From Pseudomonas sp. Au-Pse12 (lineage in GTDB: Bacteria; Pseudomonadota; Gammaproteobacteria; Pseudomonadales; Pseudomonadaceae): DNA of 64,000 nucleotides. Shown piece by piece: positions 57,199 through 64,000 of this stretch. Every line of letters starts with the position of its first letter. Position 1 is the first letter of the stretch. Location of the stretch: NCBI RefSeq assembly GCF_021341665.1, contig NZ_JAJTTH010000004.1, forward strand, positions 558,001 through 622,000. The letters are read 5' to 3'. Both the position numbers and the translations under genes were made by a program. The notes beneath the pieces were generated by a model, which saw only the letters and a list, made by a program, of their open reading frames with translations, did not search any database and had not been told where the DNA came from.

Positions 57199-58128
57199 GA
57201 TGGCATCCATCAGCAGCGCGCCGATCTGGGTGCCGAAGGCATTGTCGATTTCACGGATGCAGGTCGGGCTGGTGACGTTGATTTCCGTCAGGTGCTCGCC
57301 AATCACGTCGAGGCCGACGAACAGCAAGCCCTTGGCCCGCAGGGTCGGGCCGACCTGGGCGGCGATCCAACGGTCCTTGTCGCTCAGTGGGCGGGCTTCG
57401 CCACGACCGCCGGCGGCCAGGTTGCCACGGGTTTCGCCGGCCGCCGGGATGCGCGCCAGGCAGTAATCCACCGGTTCGCCGTCGATCATCAGGATGCGCT
57501 TGTCGCCGTCCTTGATCGCCGGCAGGTAGGCCTGGGCCATGATCTGCTGGCTGCCGAGCACGGTCAGGGTTTCGAGGATCACCGAGAGGTTCGGGTCGCC
57601 GGCGCGGTGACGGAAGATCGAGGTACCGCCCATGCCGTCCAGAGGCTTGAGGATCACGTCGCCATGCTCGGCGGCGAATTCACGCAATACATCGGCGCGA
57701 CGGCTGACCACGGTAGGCGGGGTGCACTGCGGGAACAGCGTGGCGAACAGCTTTTCATTGCAGTCGCGCAGGCTCTGGGGCTTGTTGACCACCAGCACGC
57801 CGGCGCTTTCGGCCTGTTCCAGCAGGTAGGTGGAGTAGACGAACTCCATGTCGAACGGCGGGTCCTTGCGCATCAGGATCACGTCCAGATCGCTCAGCGG
57901 GCAGTCGATCTCGGCGTCCAGCTCGAACCATTTTTCCGGGTTGGCGAAGACCTGCAACGGACGCATGCGCGCCCGCGCCACGCCGGCGCCCTGGTACAGG
58001 TCGCGCTGTTCCATATAGAAGAGGGTCCAGCCGCGCTCCTGGGCGGCCAGCAGCATGGCCAGCGAGCTGTCCTTCTTGTAGGAGATGCTGGCGATAGGGT
58101 CCATGACAATCCCGACGCGAACGCTCAT
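57157..58128 (-). CDS. gshB: Glutathione synthetase
   Basis: A 323-residue ATP-grasp enzyme that adds glycine to gamma-glutamylcysteine. Family blocks are VGIVMDPIASISYKKDSS, LMRKDPPFDMEFVYSTY, the glycine-rich loop LKPLDGMGGTSIFRH, RILMIDGEPVDYCLAR, and EINVTSPTCIREIDNAFG. The end of the protein (LQAASNKPQA) is encoded inside a repeat element (57122-57198) and differs in character from the conserved core. It diverges from pilG with about 236 bases between. Confidence 0.96.
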   Translation of the reverse strand: MSVRVGIVMDPIASISYKKDSSLAMLLAAQERGWTLFYMEQRDLYQGAGVARARMRPLQVFANPEKWFELDAEIDCPLSDLDVILMRKDPPFDMEFVYSTYLLEQAESAGVLVVNKPQSLRDCNEKLFATLFPQCTPPTVVSRRADVLREFAAEHGDVILKPLDGMGGTSIFRHRAGDPNLSVILETLTVLGSQQIMAQAYLPAIKDGDKRILMIDGEPVDYCLARIPAAGETRGNLAAGGRGEARPLSDKDRWIAAQVGPTLRAKGLLFVGLDVIGEHLTEINVTSPTCIREIDNAFGTQIGALLMDAIERKLQAASNKPQA

Positions 58129-58364
58129 GGGTGGATTCCTTTAAGAAAATGAGTGGAAGCGAGGCAAAAAAAGTGGCGTCAGAGTGGCGCTGACAGGGGC
58201 CTGGGTCAAGGAAAAACCACTGCCTGGCGTGGTCCATAGATTGCAGAGGGGAGAGTGTGCTAAAAAGGCTCGCATGCCCGGCCGAGGCCTTGAAGTTCAA
58301 GGGTTTGGGGCATTGGCCCGTGGTACCGGATCAAATCATTCGCTGGGGCGATGGCAGAGCAGAT

Positions 58365-58769
58365 ATGGAACAGCATTCCAACGCCTTGAAGGTGATGGTG
58401 ATCGACGATTCGAAGACGATTCGCCGCACGGCCGAAATGCTGCTGAAGAACGTCGGTTGTGAAGTCATCACTGCAGTGGACGGCTTCGAGGCCCTGTCGA
58501 AGATCGTCGACCACCACCCCGGCATCATTTTCGTCGACATCATGATGCCGCGGCTCGACGGTTATCAGACCTGCGCGTTGGTGAAGAACAACAGCGCGTT
58601 CAAGTCCATCCCGGTGATCATGCTGTCCTCCAAGGATGGCCTGTTCGACAAGGCCAAGGGGCGCATCGTCGGCTCCGATCAGTTTTTGACCAAACCCTTC
58701 AGCAAGGAAGAACTGCTGAGCGCGATCAAGGCCCATGTCCCGGACTTTGTTGCGCTTGCGCCACAGTAG
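58365..58769 (+). CDS. pilG: Twitching motility response regulator PilG
   Basis: A 134-residue CheY-like receiver. Phosphorylation site Asp58 (FVDIMMPRLDGY), acid pair Asp14-Asp15, and Lys in FLTKPFSKEE. It has a short C-terminal tail. The start at 58365 (MEQHSNALKVMVIDDS) matches the known PilG N-terminus; an upstream in-frame start at 58257 would add 36 unrelated residues. PilG promotes pilus extension in the Pil-Chp pathway. Confidence 0.96.
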   Translation: MEQHSNALKVMVIDDSKTIRRTAEMLLKNVGCEVITAVDGFEALSKIVDHHPGIIFVDIMMPRLDGYQTCALVKNNSAFKSIPVIMLSSKDGLFDKAKGRIVGSDQFLTKPFSKEELLSAIKAHVPDFVALAPQ

Positions 58770-58826
58770 ACACGCACAGCGACGCCCGGCCAGCAGGCCG
58801 CGCGCCTATACCGTATGGGGAAGACC

Positions 58827-59192
58827 ATGGCTCGTATTCTGATCGTCGATGACTCGCCGACTGAAATGTACAAACTCACCGGCATGCTGGAAAAGCACGG
58901 CCATGAAGTGCTCAAGGCCGAGAACGGCGCCGATGGCGTGGCCCTGGCCCGTGAGGAAAAGCCCGACGCGGTGCTGATGGACATCGTCATGCCCGGCCTC
59001 AACGGCTTCCAGGCTACCCGCCAGTTGACCAAGGACGCCGAGACCAGCCATATCCCGGTGATCATCATCACCACCAAGGATCAGGAAACCGACAAGGTCT
59101 GGGGCACCCGCCAGGGCGCCAAGGACTACCTGACCAAGCCGGTGGATGAAGAAACCCTGATCAAGACCCTGAACAACGTCCTGGCCGGCTGA
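58827..59192 (+). CDS. pilH: Twitching motility response regulator PilH
   Basis: A 121-residue CheY-like receiver. Asp8-Asp9, phosphorylation site Asp52 (LMDIVMPGLNGF) and the lysine in DYLTKPVDEET. The start at 58827 follows GGGGAAG; an upstream in-frame ATG 58815 is closer to that site. PilH opposes PilG as phosphate sink or retraction regulator. It starts 57 bases after pilG. Confidence 0.95.
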   Translation: MARILIVDDSPTEMYKLTGMLEKHGHEVLKAENGADGVALAREEKPDAVLMDIVMPGLNGFQATRQLTKDAETSHIPVIIITTKDQETDKVWGTRQGAKDYLTKPVDEETLIKTLNNVLAG

Positions 59193-59202
59193 CTGCCGGG
59201 CC

Positions 59203-59742
59203 ATGAGCGAATCCCAGACCGCCTTCGAGCTGCTGCTGGAGATCGACCAGCGCTGCCGCCTGCTGGCCGCCGACCTGCCGTCCCAGGAAACCCGCCAGCA
59301 CCGTTGGAGCGGCATCGGTTTTCGCCTGGGCGAGCATTGGTACGTGGCCGCCATGGGCGAGATCAGCGAGGTGCTGCACGAACCGCGCTACACCTTGCTG
59401 CCGGGGGTCAAACCCTGGGTCAAGGGCGTGGCCAACCTGCGCGGACGGCTGCTGCCGATCATGGACCTGTGCGGCTTCTTTGGCCGTGAGCTGTCGCCCC
59501 TGCGCAAGCAGCGGCGGGTGCTGGTGGTGGAGTACAAGGAGCTGTTTGCCGGCCTGCTGGTGGACGAAGTGGCCGGGTTGCAGCATTTCGCCCAGGACAG
59601 CCTGGAGCCCGGCATCACCGACTTCGCCGACGCCGCGGTCAATCCCTACTTGCAGGGGCAGTTCCGTCGCGATCAGGTCTGGCAGGTGTTCAGCCCGTTC
59701 GCCCTGGCCCGCTCGCCGGGCTTCCTGGAGGTGGCGGCGTGA
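59203..59742 (+). CDS. pilI: CheW-like adaptor PilI
   Basis: A 179-residue CheW-domain protein linking the receptor PilJ to the kinase ChpA. The CheW core is visible in the VKGVANLRGRLLPIMDL stretch, and the terminal VDEVAGLQHF is typical. It starts 10 bases after pilH. A 140-base gap follows before pilJ. Confidence 0.93.
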   Translation: MSESQTAFELLLEIDQRCRLLAADLPSQETRQHRWSGIGFRLGEHWYVAAMGEISEVLHEPRYTLLPGVKPWVKGVANLRGRLLPIMDLCGFFGRELSPLRKQRRVLVVEYKELFAGLLVDEVAGLQHFAQDSLEPGITDFADAAVNPYLQGQFRRDQVWQVFSPFALARSPGFLEVAA

Positions 59743-59782
59743 TCGGTGCGCCGGCGTCTGCATCCGCCGTTTGCAGTGCCAC

Positions 59783-59800
59783 GGGAAACGCGTGTTTCCC
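59783..59800. promoter_or_regulatory. 18-bp palindrome in the pilI-pilJ gap
   Basis: GGGAAAC-GCGT-GTTTCCC, 7-bp arms with a 4-base centre, about 83 bases before the pilJ start. GAAAC-N4-GTTTC corresponds to the box reported for PsrA, a TetR-family regulator that senses fatty acids in pseudomonads. It could also be an mRNA hairpin. Confidence 0.4.
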
Positions 59801-59882
59801 TGGATCAACCCATGCTGCCCCGGCGCTGCGCACGCCCTGGGCACCTGAATGCGGGACCGCCCGCTCGCCACAGGCCTGATCG

Positions 59883-61946
59883 ATGACCAAAGCCAAAACC
59901 GGCAAGCCCCTGGAAGGCTCCCGCAGTCGCTCGCAGATCATCGTGCTGTTCATCGCACTGATCGTGTTCATCATGCTGCTGTTCGCCAACTTCGCTTACC
60001 TCAATACCCAGGCCACCTACGACAAGCAGTACATCGGCCATGCCGGCGAGCTGCGGGTGCTGTCCCAGCGCATTGCCAAGAACGCCACCGAGGCGGCGGC
60101 GGGCAAGGCCGCGGCGTTCAAGCTGCTGGGGGATGCGCGCAACGATTTTGCCCGGCGCTGGGGCTACCTGAAGAAAGGCGACCCGGACACCGGCCTGCCC
60201 GGGGCGCCAGTGGCATTGCGCCAGGAAATGCGCGCGGTGCAGCTGGATTGGGAAAAGCTGCTGAAGAACACCGATGCGATCCTCGCCAGCGAGCAGACCG
60301 TGCTGTCGCTGCATCAGGTGGCCGCGACCCTGGCGGAAACCGTGCCGCAGTTGCAGGTGGAATATGAAAAGGTCGTCGAGATCCTGCTCCAGCGCGGCGC
60401 TCCGGCGGCCCAGGTGGCCATGGCCCAGCGCCAGTCGCTGCTGGCCGAGCGGATTCTCGGCGCCGTCAACACGGTGCTGGCCGGCGACGAAAACGCGGTG
60501 CAGGCCGCCGACGCCTTTGGCCGTGATGCGGCGCGTTTCGGCCAGGTGCTCAACGGCATGCTGCAAGGCAACCCGGGGTTGAAGATCAGCCAGGTCGAGG
60601 ACCCGGATGCCCGGGCCCGGCTGGCGGAAATTTCCGAATTGTTCGAGTTCGTCTCCGGCTCCGTGGACGAGATCCTCGAAACCTCCCCCGAGCTGTTCCA
60701 GGTCCGCGAATCGGCGAGCAACATCTTCAGCCTGTCGCAGACCCTGCTGGACGAAGCCTCGCTGCTGGCCACCGGCTTCGAGAACCTGGCCGGCAGCCGC
60801 AAGCTGGACACCATCGGCGGCTATGTCCTGGGCCTGCTGGCGCTGGCGTCGATCATCCTCATCGGCCTGGTGATGGTCCGCGAGACCAACCGCCAGCTGC
60901 AGGAAACCGCCGAGAAGAACGAGCGCAACCAGAACGCGATCATGCGCCTGCTCGACGAGATCGAGGACCTGGCCGACGGTGACCTGACAGTGACCGCCTC
61001 GGTCACCGAGGATTTCACCGGGACCATCGCCGACTCCATCAACTATTCCGTCGACCAGCTACGCGACCTGGTGGCCACCATCAACCTCACGGCGGGTCAG
61101 GTGGCCGGCGCGGTGCAGGAAACCCAGGCCACCGCCATGCAGCTGGCTGAAGCCTCGGAGCACCAGGCCCAGCAGATTTCCGAAGCCTCCACGGCGATCA
61201 ACGAAATGGCCCAGTCCATCGATCAGGTGTCGGCCAACGCCGCCGAGTCCTCGGCGGTGGCCGAGCGCTCGGTGGAAATCGCCAACAAGGGCAACGAGGT
61301 GGTGCACAACACCATCCACGGCATGGATAACATCCGCGAGCAGATCCAGGACACCGCCAAGCGCATCAAGCGCCTGGGCGAGTCGTCCCAGGAAATCGGC
61401 GACATCGTCAGCCTGATCGACGACATTGCCGACCAGACCAACATCCTTGCCCTCAACGCGGCGATCCAGGCCTCCATGGCCGGTGACGCCGGGCGCGGCT
61501 TTGCCGTGGTGGCCGACGAAGTGCAGCGGCTGGCGGAACGTTCCTCGGCGGCCACGCGGCAGATCGAGACCCTGGTGCGGGCGATCCAGACCGACACCAA
61601 CGAGGCGGTGATTTCCATGGAGCAGACCACCACCGAAGTGGTGCGTGGCGCGCGCCTGGCCCAGGACGCGGGCGTGGCCCTGGAAGAGATCGAAGGCGTG
61701 TCCAAGACCCTGGCGGCGCTGATCCAGAGCATTTCCAACGCGGCCCAGCAGCAGACCTCGTCGGCCGGGCAGATTTCCCTGACCATGAACGTGATCCAGC
61801 AGATCACCTCGCAGACTTCGTCCGGCTCCACCGCCACCGCCGAGAGCATCGGCAACCTGGCGAAAATGGCCAGCCAGTTGCGCCGCTCGGTGTCCGGCTT
61901 CACCTTGCCGGCCACCCGGGGCCCGGCCCCGAATGACAACCGCTGA
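59883..61946 (+). CDS. pilJ: Methyl-accepting chemotaxis protein PilJ
   Basis: A 687-residue receptor of the Pil-Chp pathway. TM1 [19 protein letters not shown] (about 19-37), a periplasmic domain (about 40-310) with internal repeats, TM2 [19 protein letters not shown] near 315, a HAMP region, then the methylation helices and hairpin tip [23 protein letters not shown]. aeruginosa PilJ of 682 residues is nearly the same length. The AUG follows about 140 bases of untranslated sequence. chpA follows without an intervening pilK. Confidence 0.95.
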   Translation: MTKAKTGKPLEGSRSRSQIIVLFIALIVFIMLLFANFAYLNTQATYDKQYIGHAGELRVLSQRIAKNATEAAAGKAAAFKLLGDARNDFARRWGYLKKGDPDTGLPGAPVALRQEMRAVQLDWEKLLKNTDAILASEQTVLSLHQVAATLAETVPQLQVEYEKVVEILLQRGAPAAQVAMAQRQSLLAERILGAVNTVLAGDENAVQAADAFGRDAARFGQVLNGMLQGNPGLKISQVEDPDARARLAEISELFEFVSGSVDEILETSPELFQVRESASNIFSLSQTLLDEASLLATGFENLAGSRKLDTIGGYVLGLLALASIILIGLVMVRETNRQLQETAEKNERNQNAIMRLLDEIEDLADGDLTVTASVTEDFTGTIADSINYSVDQLRDLVATINLTAGQVAGAVQETQATAMQLAEASEHQAQQISEASTAINEMAQSIDQVSANAAESSAVAERSVEIANKGNEVVHNTIHGMDNIREQIQDTAKRIKRLGESSQEIGDIVSLIDDIADQTNILALNAAIQASMAGDAGRGFAVVADEVQRLAERSSAATRQIETLVRAIQTDTNEAVISMEQTTTEVVRGARLAQDAGVALEEIEGVSKTLAALIQSISNAAQQQTSSAGQISLTMNVIQQITSQTSSGSTATAESIGNLAKMASQLRRSVSGFTLPATRGPAPNDNR

Positions 61947-61970
61947 CACAAGGCTTTGACTGGAATGGTG

Positions 61971-64000
61971 ATGGTTGATCGGCATGACTATGTAGCCCTG
62001 GAGTGGGTCAAGGGCGAAATTGCCGAGACCCTCAAGCAGGCACATCAGGCGTTGGAACATCTGGCGGACGATCCCCAGGCCCTGGAAGCCATGGACCAGT
62101 GCCTGGAAGGCATCCACCTGGTCCATGGCAGCCTGCAGATGGTGGAGTTCTACGGCGCCGCGCTGCTGGCCGAGGAAATGGAAAAACTCGCCCTGGCCCT
62201 GCGAGACGAACGTGTGCCCCAGCGTGACGAAGCCCTGCGCCTGCTGCGCCAGGCCATCGGCCAGTTGCCGCAGTACCTGGACCGGGTGCAGAGCGCGCGG
62301 CGCGACCTGCCACTGGTGGTGCTGCCGTTGCTCAACGACCTGCGCAGCGCACGCGGCGAAAGCCTGCTCTCGGAAACCAGCCTGTTCAGCCCGCAACTGC
62401 CCAGCCTGCCGCCCTTGAGCGACAAGGCCCTGGCCGCCCTGGAGCCGCTGGAGCTGGCCAACCAGTTGCGCAAGCTGCGGCACATGTTGCAGACCGCCCT
62501 GGTGGACCTGCTGCGCGAGCAGGACGACGAACAGAGCCTGGGCTACATGGCCAAGGTCTTCGAGCGCCTGGAAGCCTTGTGCCAGGACGCGCCGCTGGCG
62601 CCCTTGTGGCATATCGCCTCGGCCTTGGTGGAAGGCATGCGCCACGGCGAAATCGCCAACAGCCCGGCAGTGCGCAGCCTGCTCAAGGATGCCGACCGGG
62701 AGCTCAAGCGCCTGCTGGAACAGGGGATGCCCGGGATCAACCAAGCGGCCCCCGACGAATTGCTCAAGAGCCTGTTGTTCTATATCGCCAAGGCGCGCCA
62801 TCCCACGCCATTGATGCTGACCATGAAAGAACGTTACGGACTGGATGACGCCTTGCCCGACAGCGCGGTGGTGAATGAGGAACGGGCGCGCCTGGCCGGG
62901 CCCGACCGCGATGCCATGCGCTCGGTGTTGACCGCCGTGTGCGATGGCCTGGTGCGGGTCAAGGAGCGCCTCGACCTGTTCGTGCGCAGCGATCGCCAGC
63001 ACGCTGCCGACTTGGAAGGCCTGCTCTCGCCCCTGCGGCAGATCGCCGACACCCTGGCGGTGCTGGGCTTCGGCCAGCCGCGCAAGGTGATCATCGACCA
63101 GCTGGCCGTGGTGCAGAGCCTGGCCCAGGGCCAGCGTGCGCCGGACGATGCGGTGCTGATGGATGTGGCCGGGGCCCTGCTGTATGTAGAGGCGACCCTG
63201 GCCGGGATGGCCGGCACCGTGGAGCCGGAGAGCCGCGAGGAAAGCCGCCTGCCCACCACCGACCTGACCCAGATCCACCAGTTGGTGATCCAGGAGGCGC
63301 GGGTCTGCCTGCAACAGGCCAAGGACCTGATCGCCGAGTGCATCGAGGCTGACTGGGACCTGGAGCACCTGCTGGCGCTGCCCGAGTTGCTGACCCAGGT
63401 GCGCGGTGCACTGGCGATGATTCCGCTGCCGCGCGCGGCGAGCCTGATGCAGGCTTGCCACCAGTTCATCGTCGAGCAACTGCTGGCGACTCGTGCCCGG
63501 CCCGATTGGCAGCAACTGGACCATCTGGCGGATGTGCTGACCAGCCTGGAGTACTACCTGGAACGCCTGAGCGAGGACCACGAGGCGCCGGGGGAGAAGA
63601 TCCTCGATGTGGCCCAGCAGGGCCTGCTCGCCCTCGGCTATGTGCCGGTGGAGCAACTGCCGTTGCCGGACCAGCCCCTGAGCCCCGACGAAGCCCCGGG
63701 GCTGGAGGCCCCGCAAGAGCTGGGCGAGCCCAAGGTGGCGCAGTCGCTGGCGGATGTCCTGGCGGTGCCGGTCTCGGCCCTCAACCCGCCGGCGCTGATC
63801 ACCCCGGGCAGCCTGCTGCCGCCGCCTCGGGATGAAGAGCCGGTGGATGACGAACTGCGAGAAGTCTTCCTCGAAGAAACCGAGGAAGTGCTGGAGATGC
63901 TCCGCGAATACCTGCCGCGCTGGACTGCGGACCCGCAGGGGAAATCCGCCCTGAGCGAGCTGCGCCGGGCCTTTCACACCCTCAAGGGCAGCGGGCGCAT
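61971..64000 (+). CDS. chpA: Chemosensory hybrid kinase ChpA/PilL, N-terminal part (3' end outside window)
   Basis: First 676 codons of a large CheA-type hybrid kinase; the frame runs off the window. The N-terminal MVDRHDYVALEWVKGEIAET is the ChpA opening. The following helical bundles are Hpt-like but lack clear phosphorylatable histidines. A proline-rich linker near 63670-63830 precedes a second Hpt whose active histidine is in AFHTLKGSGR, the last residues visible. The start at 61971 is chosen over ATG 61965 by spacing to GGA. It follows pilJ after 24 bases, with no pilK between. Confidence 0.93.
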   Translation, partial: MVDRHDYVALEWVKGEIAETLKQAHQALEHLADDPQALEAMDQCLEGIHLVHGSLQMVEFYGAALLAEEMEKLALALRDERVPQRDEALRLLRQAIGQLPQYLDRVQSARRDLPLVVLPLLNDLRSARGESLLSETSLFSPQLPSLPPLSDKALAALEPLELANQLRKLRHMLQTALVDLLREQDDEQSLGYMAKVFERLEALCQDAPLAPLWHIASALVEGMRHGEIANSPAVRSLLKDADRELKRLLEQGMPGINQAAPDELLKSLLFYIAKARHPTPLMLTMKERYGLDDALPDSAVVNEERARLAGPDRDAMRSVLTAVCDGLVRVKERLDLFVRSDRQHAADLEGLLSPLRQIADTLAVLGFGQPRKVIIDQLAVVQSLAQGQRAPDDAVLMDVAGALLYVEATLAGMAGTVEPESREESRLPTTDLTQIHQLVIQEARVCLQQAKDLIAECIEADWDLEHLLALPELLTQVRGALAMIPLPRAASLMQACHQFIVEQLLATRARPDWQQLDHLADVLTSLEYYLERLSEDHEAPGEKILDVAQQGLLALGYVPVEQLPLPDQPLSPDEAPGLEAPQELGEPKVAQSLADVLAVPVSALNPPALITPGSLLPPPRDEEPVDDELREVFLEETEEVLEMLREYLPRWTADPQGKSALSELRRAFHTLKGSGR

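Noticed and set aside
61059..63977. 972-codon open frame on the - strand opposite pilJ/chpA
   Set aside because: It mirrors the codon bias of the + strand genes, has His/Gln/Arg-rich low-complexity composition and no family motif; a GC-rich shadow.

Overview
The window is high-GC chromosomal DNA of a Pseudomonas, most likely of the fluorescens/protegens/chlororaphis lineage. Gene order from folA to the pil-chp chemosensory genes matches the Pseudomonas aeruginosa PA0350-PA0413 region as I remember it, but with differences typical of the fluorescens group: pilT has no adjacent pilU, pilK is missing between pilJ and chpA, and extra genes sit near the left end. Coding density is high. I see no tRNA, rRNA, CRISPR array, insertion sequence or prophage.

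Left end (1-4.5 kb, + strand): a phosphonate module with a fused ABC permease (cut by the window edge), its periplasmic binding protein, a TIGR03364-type FAD oxidoreductase and a PhnZ-type HD-domain di-iron oxygenase. It probably imports and degrades 2-aminoethylphosphonate or a derivative. From 4.6 to 7.4 kb (- strand) lies an overlapping pair of uncharacterised genes, a DUF2868 membrane protein and a DUF3482 GTPase. Next come folA, a TcyP-type cystine symporter, the phosphorylcholine phosphatase pchP, and a three-gene MBOAT/SGNH/SGNH cassette that looks like a polymer O-acetylation system, possibly of the PatA/PatB/Ape1 peptidoglycan type.

Central part (15-34 kb): ilvD, a small membrane protein, a Bcr/CflA-type MFS exporter, rlmI, an HDOD protein, mutM, an essential-type 2[4Fe-4S] ferredoxin, coaD, and the laoCBA/laoR system for long-chain alcohol oxidation. 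A 20-bp palindrome there sits exactly between the -35 and -10 boxes of the laoC promoter. Then follow a mercaptopyruvate-type sulfurtransferase, an AraC regulator, a YheT-type hydrolase, rsmD and a pair of M16 peptidases.

Right part (34-64 kb): ftsY-ftsE-ftsX-rpoH, mtgA, a DUF423 protein, thiS-thiG-trmB, then a long - strand run (yggS, proC, yggT, yggU, metX, metW, DUF4426, rdgB, hemW, DUF3392, kptA). After these come pilT, a C40 peptidase, a duplicated-TM2 protein, the - strand gshB-tonB-algH-ruvX-pyrR-pyrB-pyrC' run, and the + strand pilG-pilH-pilI-pilJ-chpA chemosensory cluster, which runs off the right edge.

The intergenic gaps are rich in REP-type inverted repeats of at least three sequence classes. 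In two genes the stop codon is the TAG inside the first bases of a repeat, and the gshB C-terminus is encoded by another repeat. The most promising leads for new biology are the O-acetylation cassette, the DUF2868/DUF3482 pair, the nested laoC operator and these repeat-shaped gene ends.
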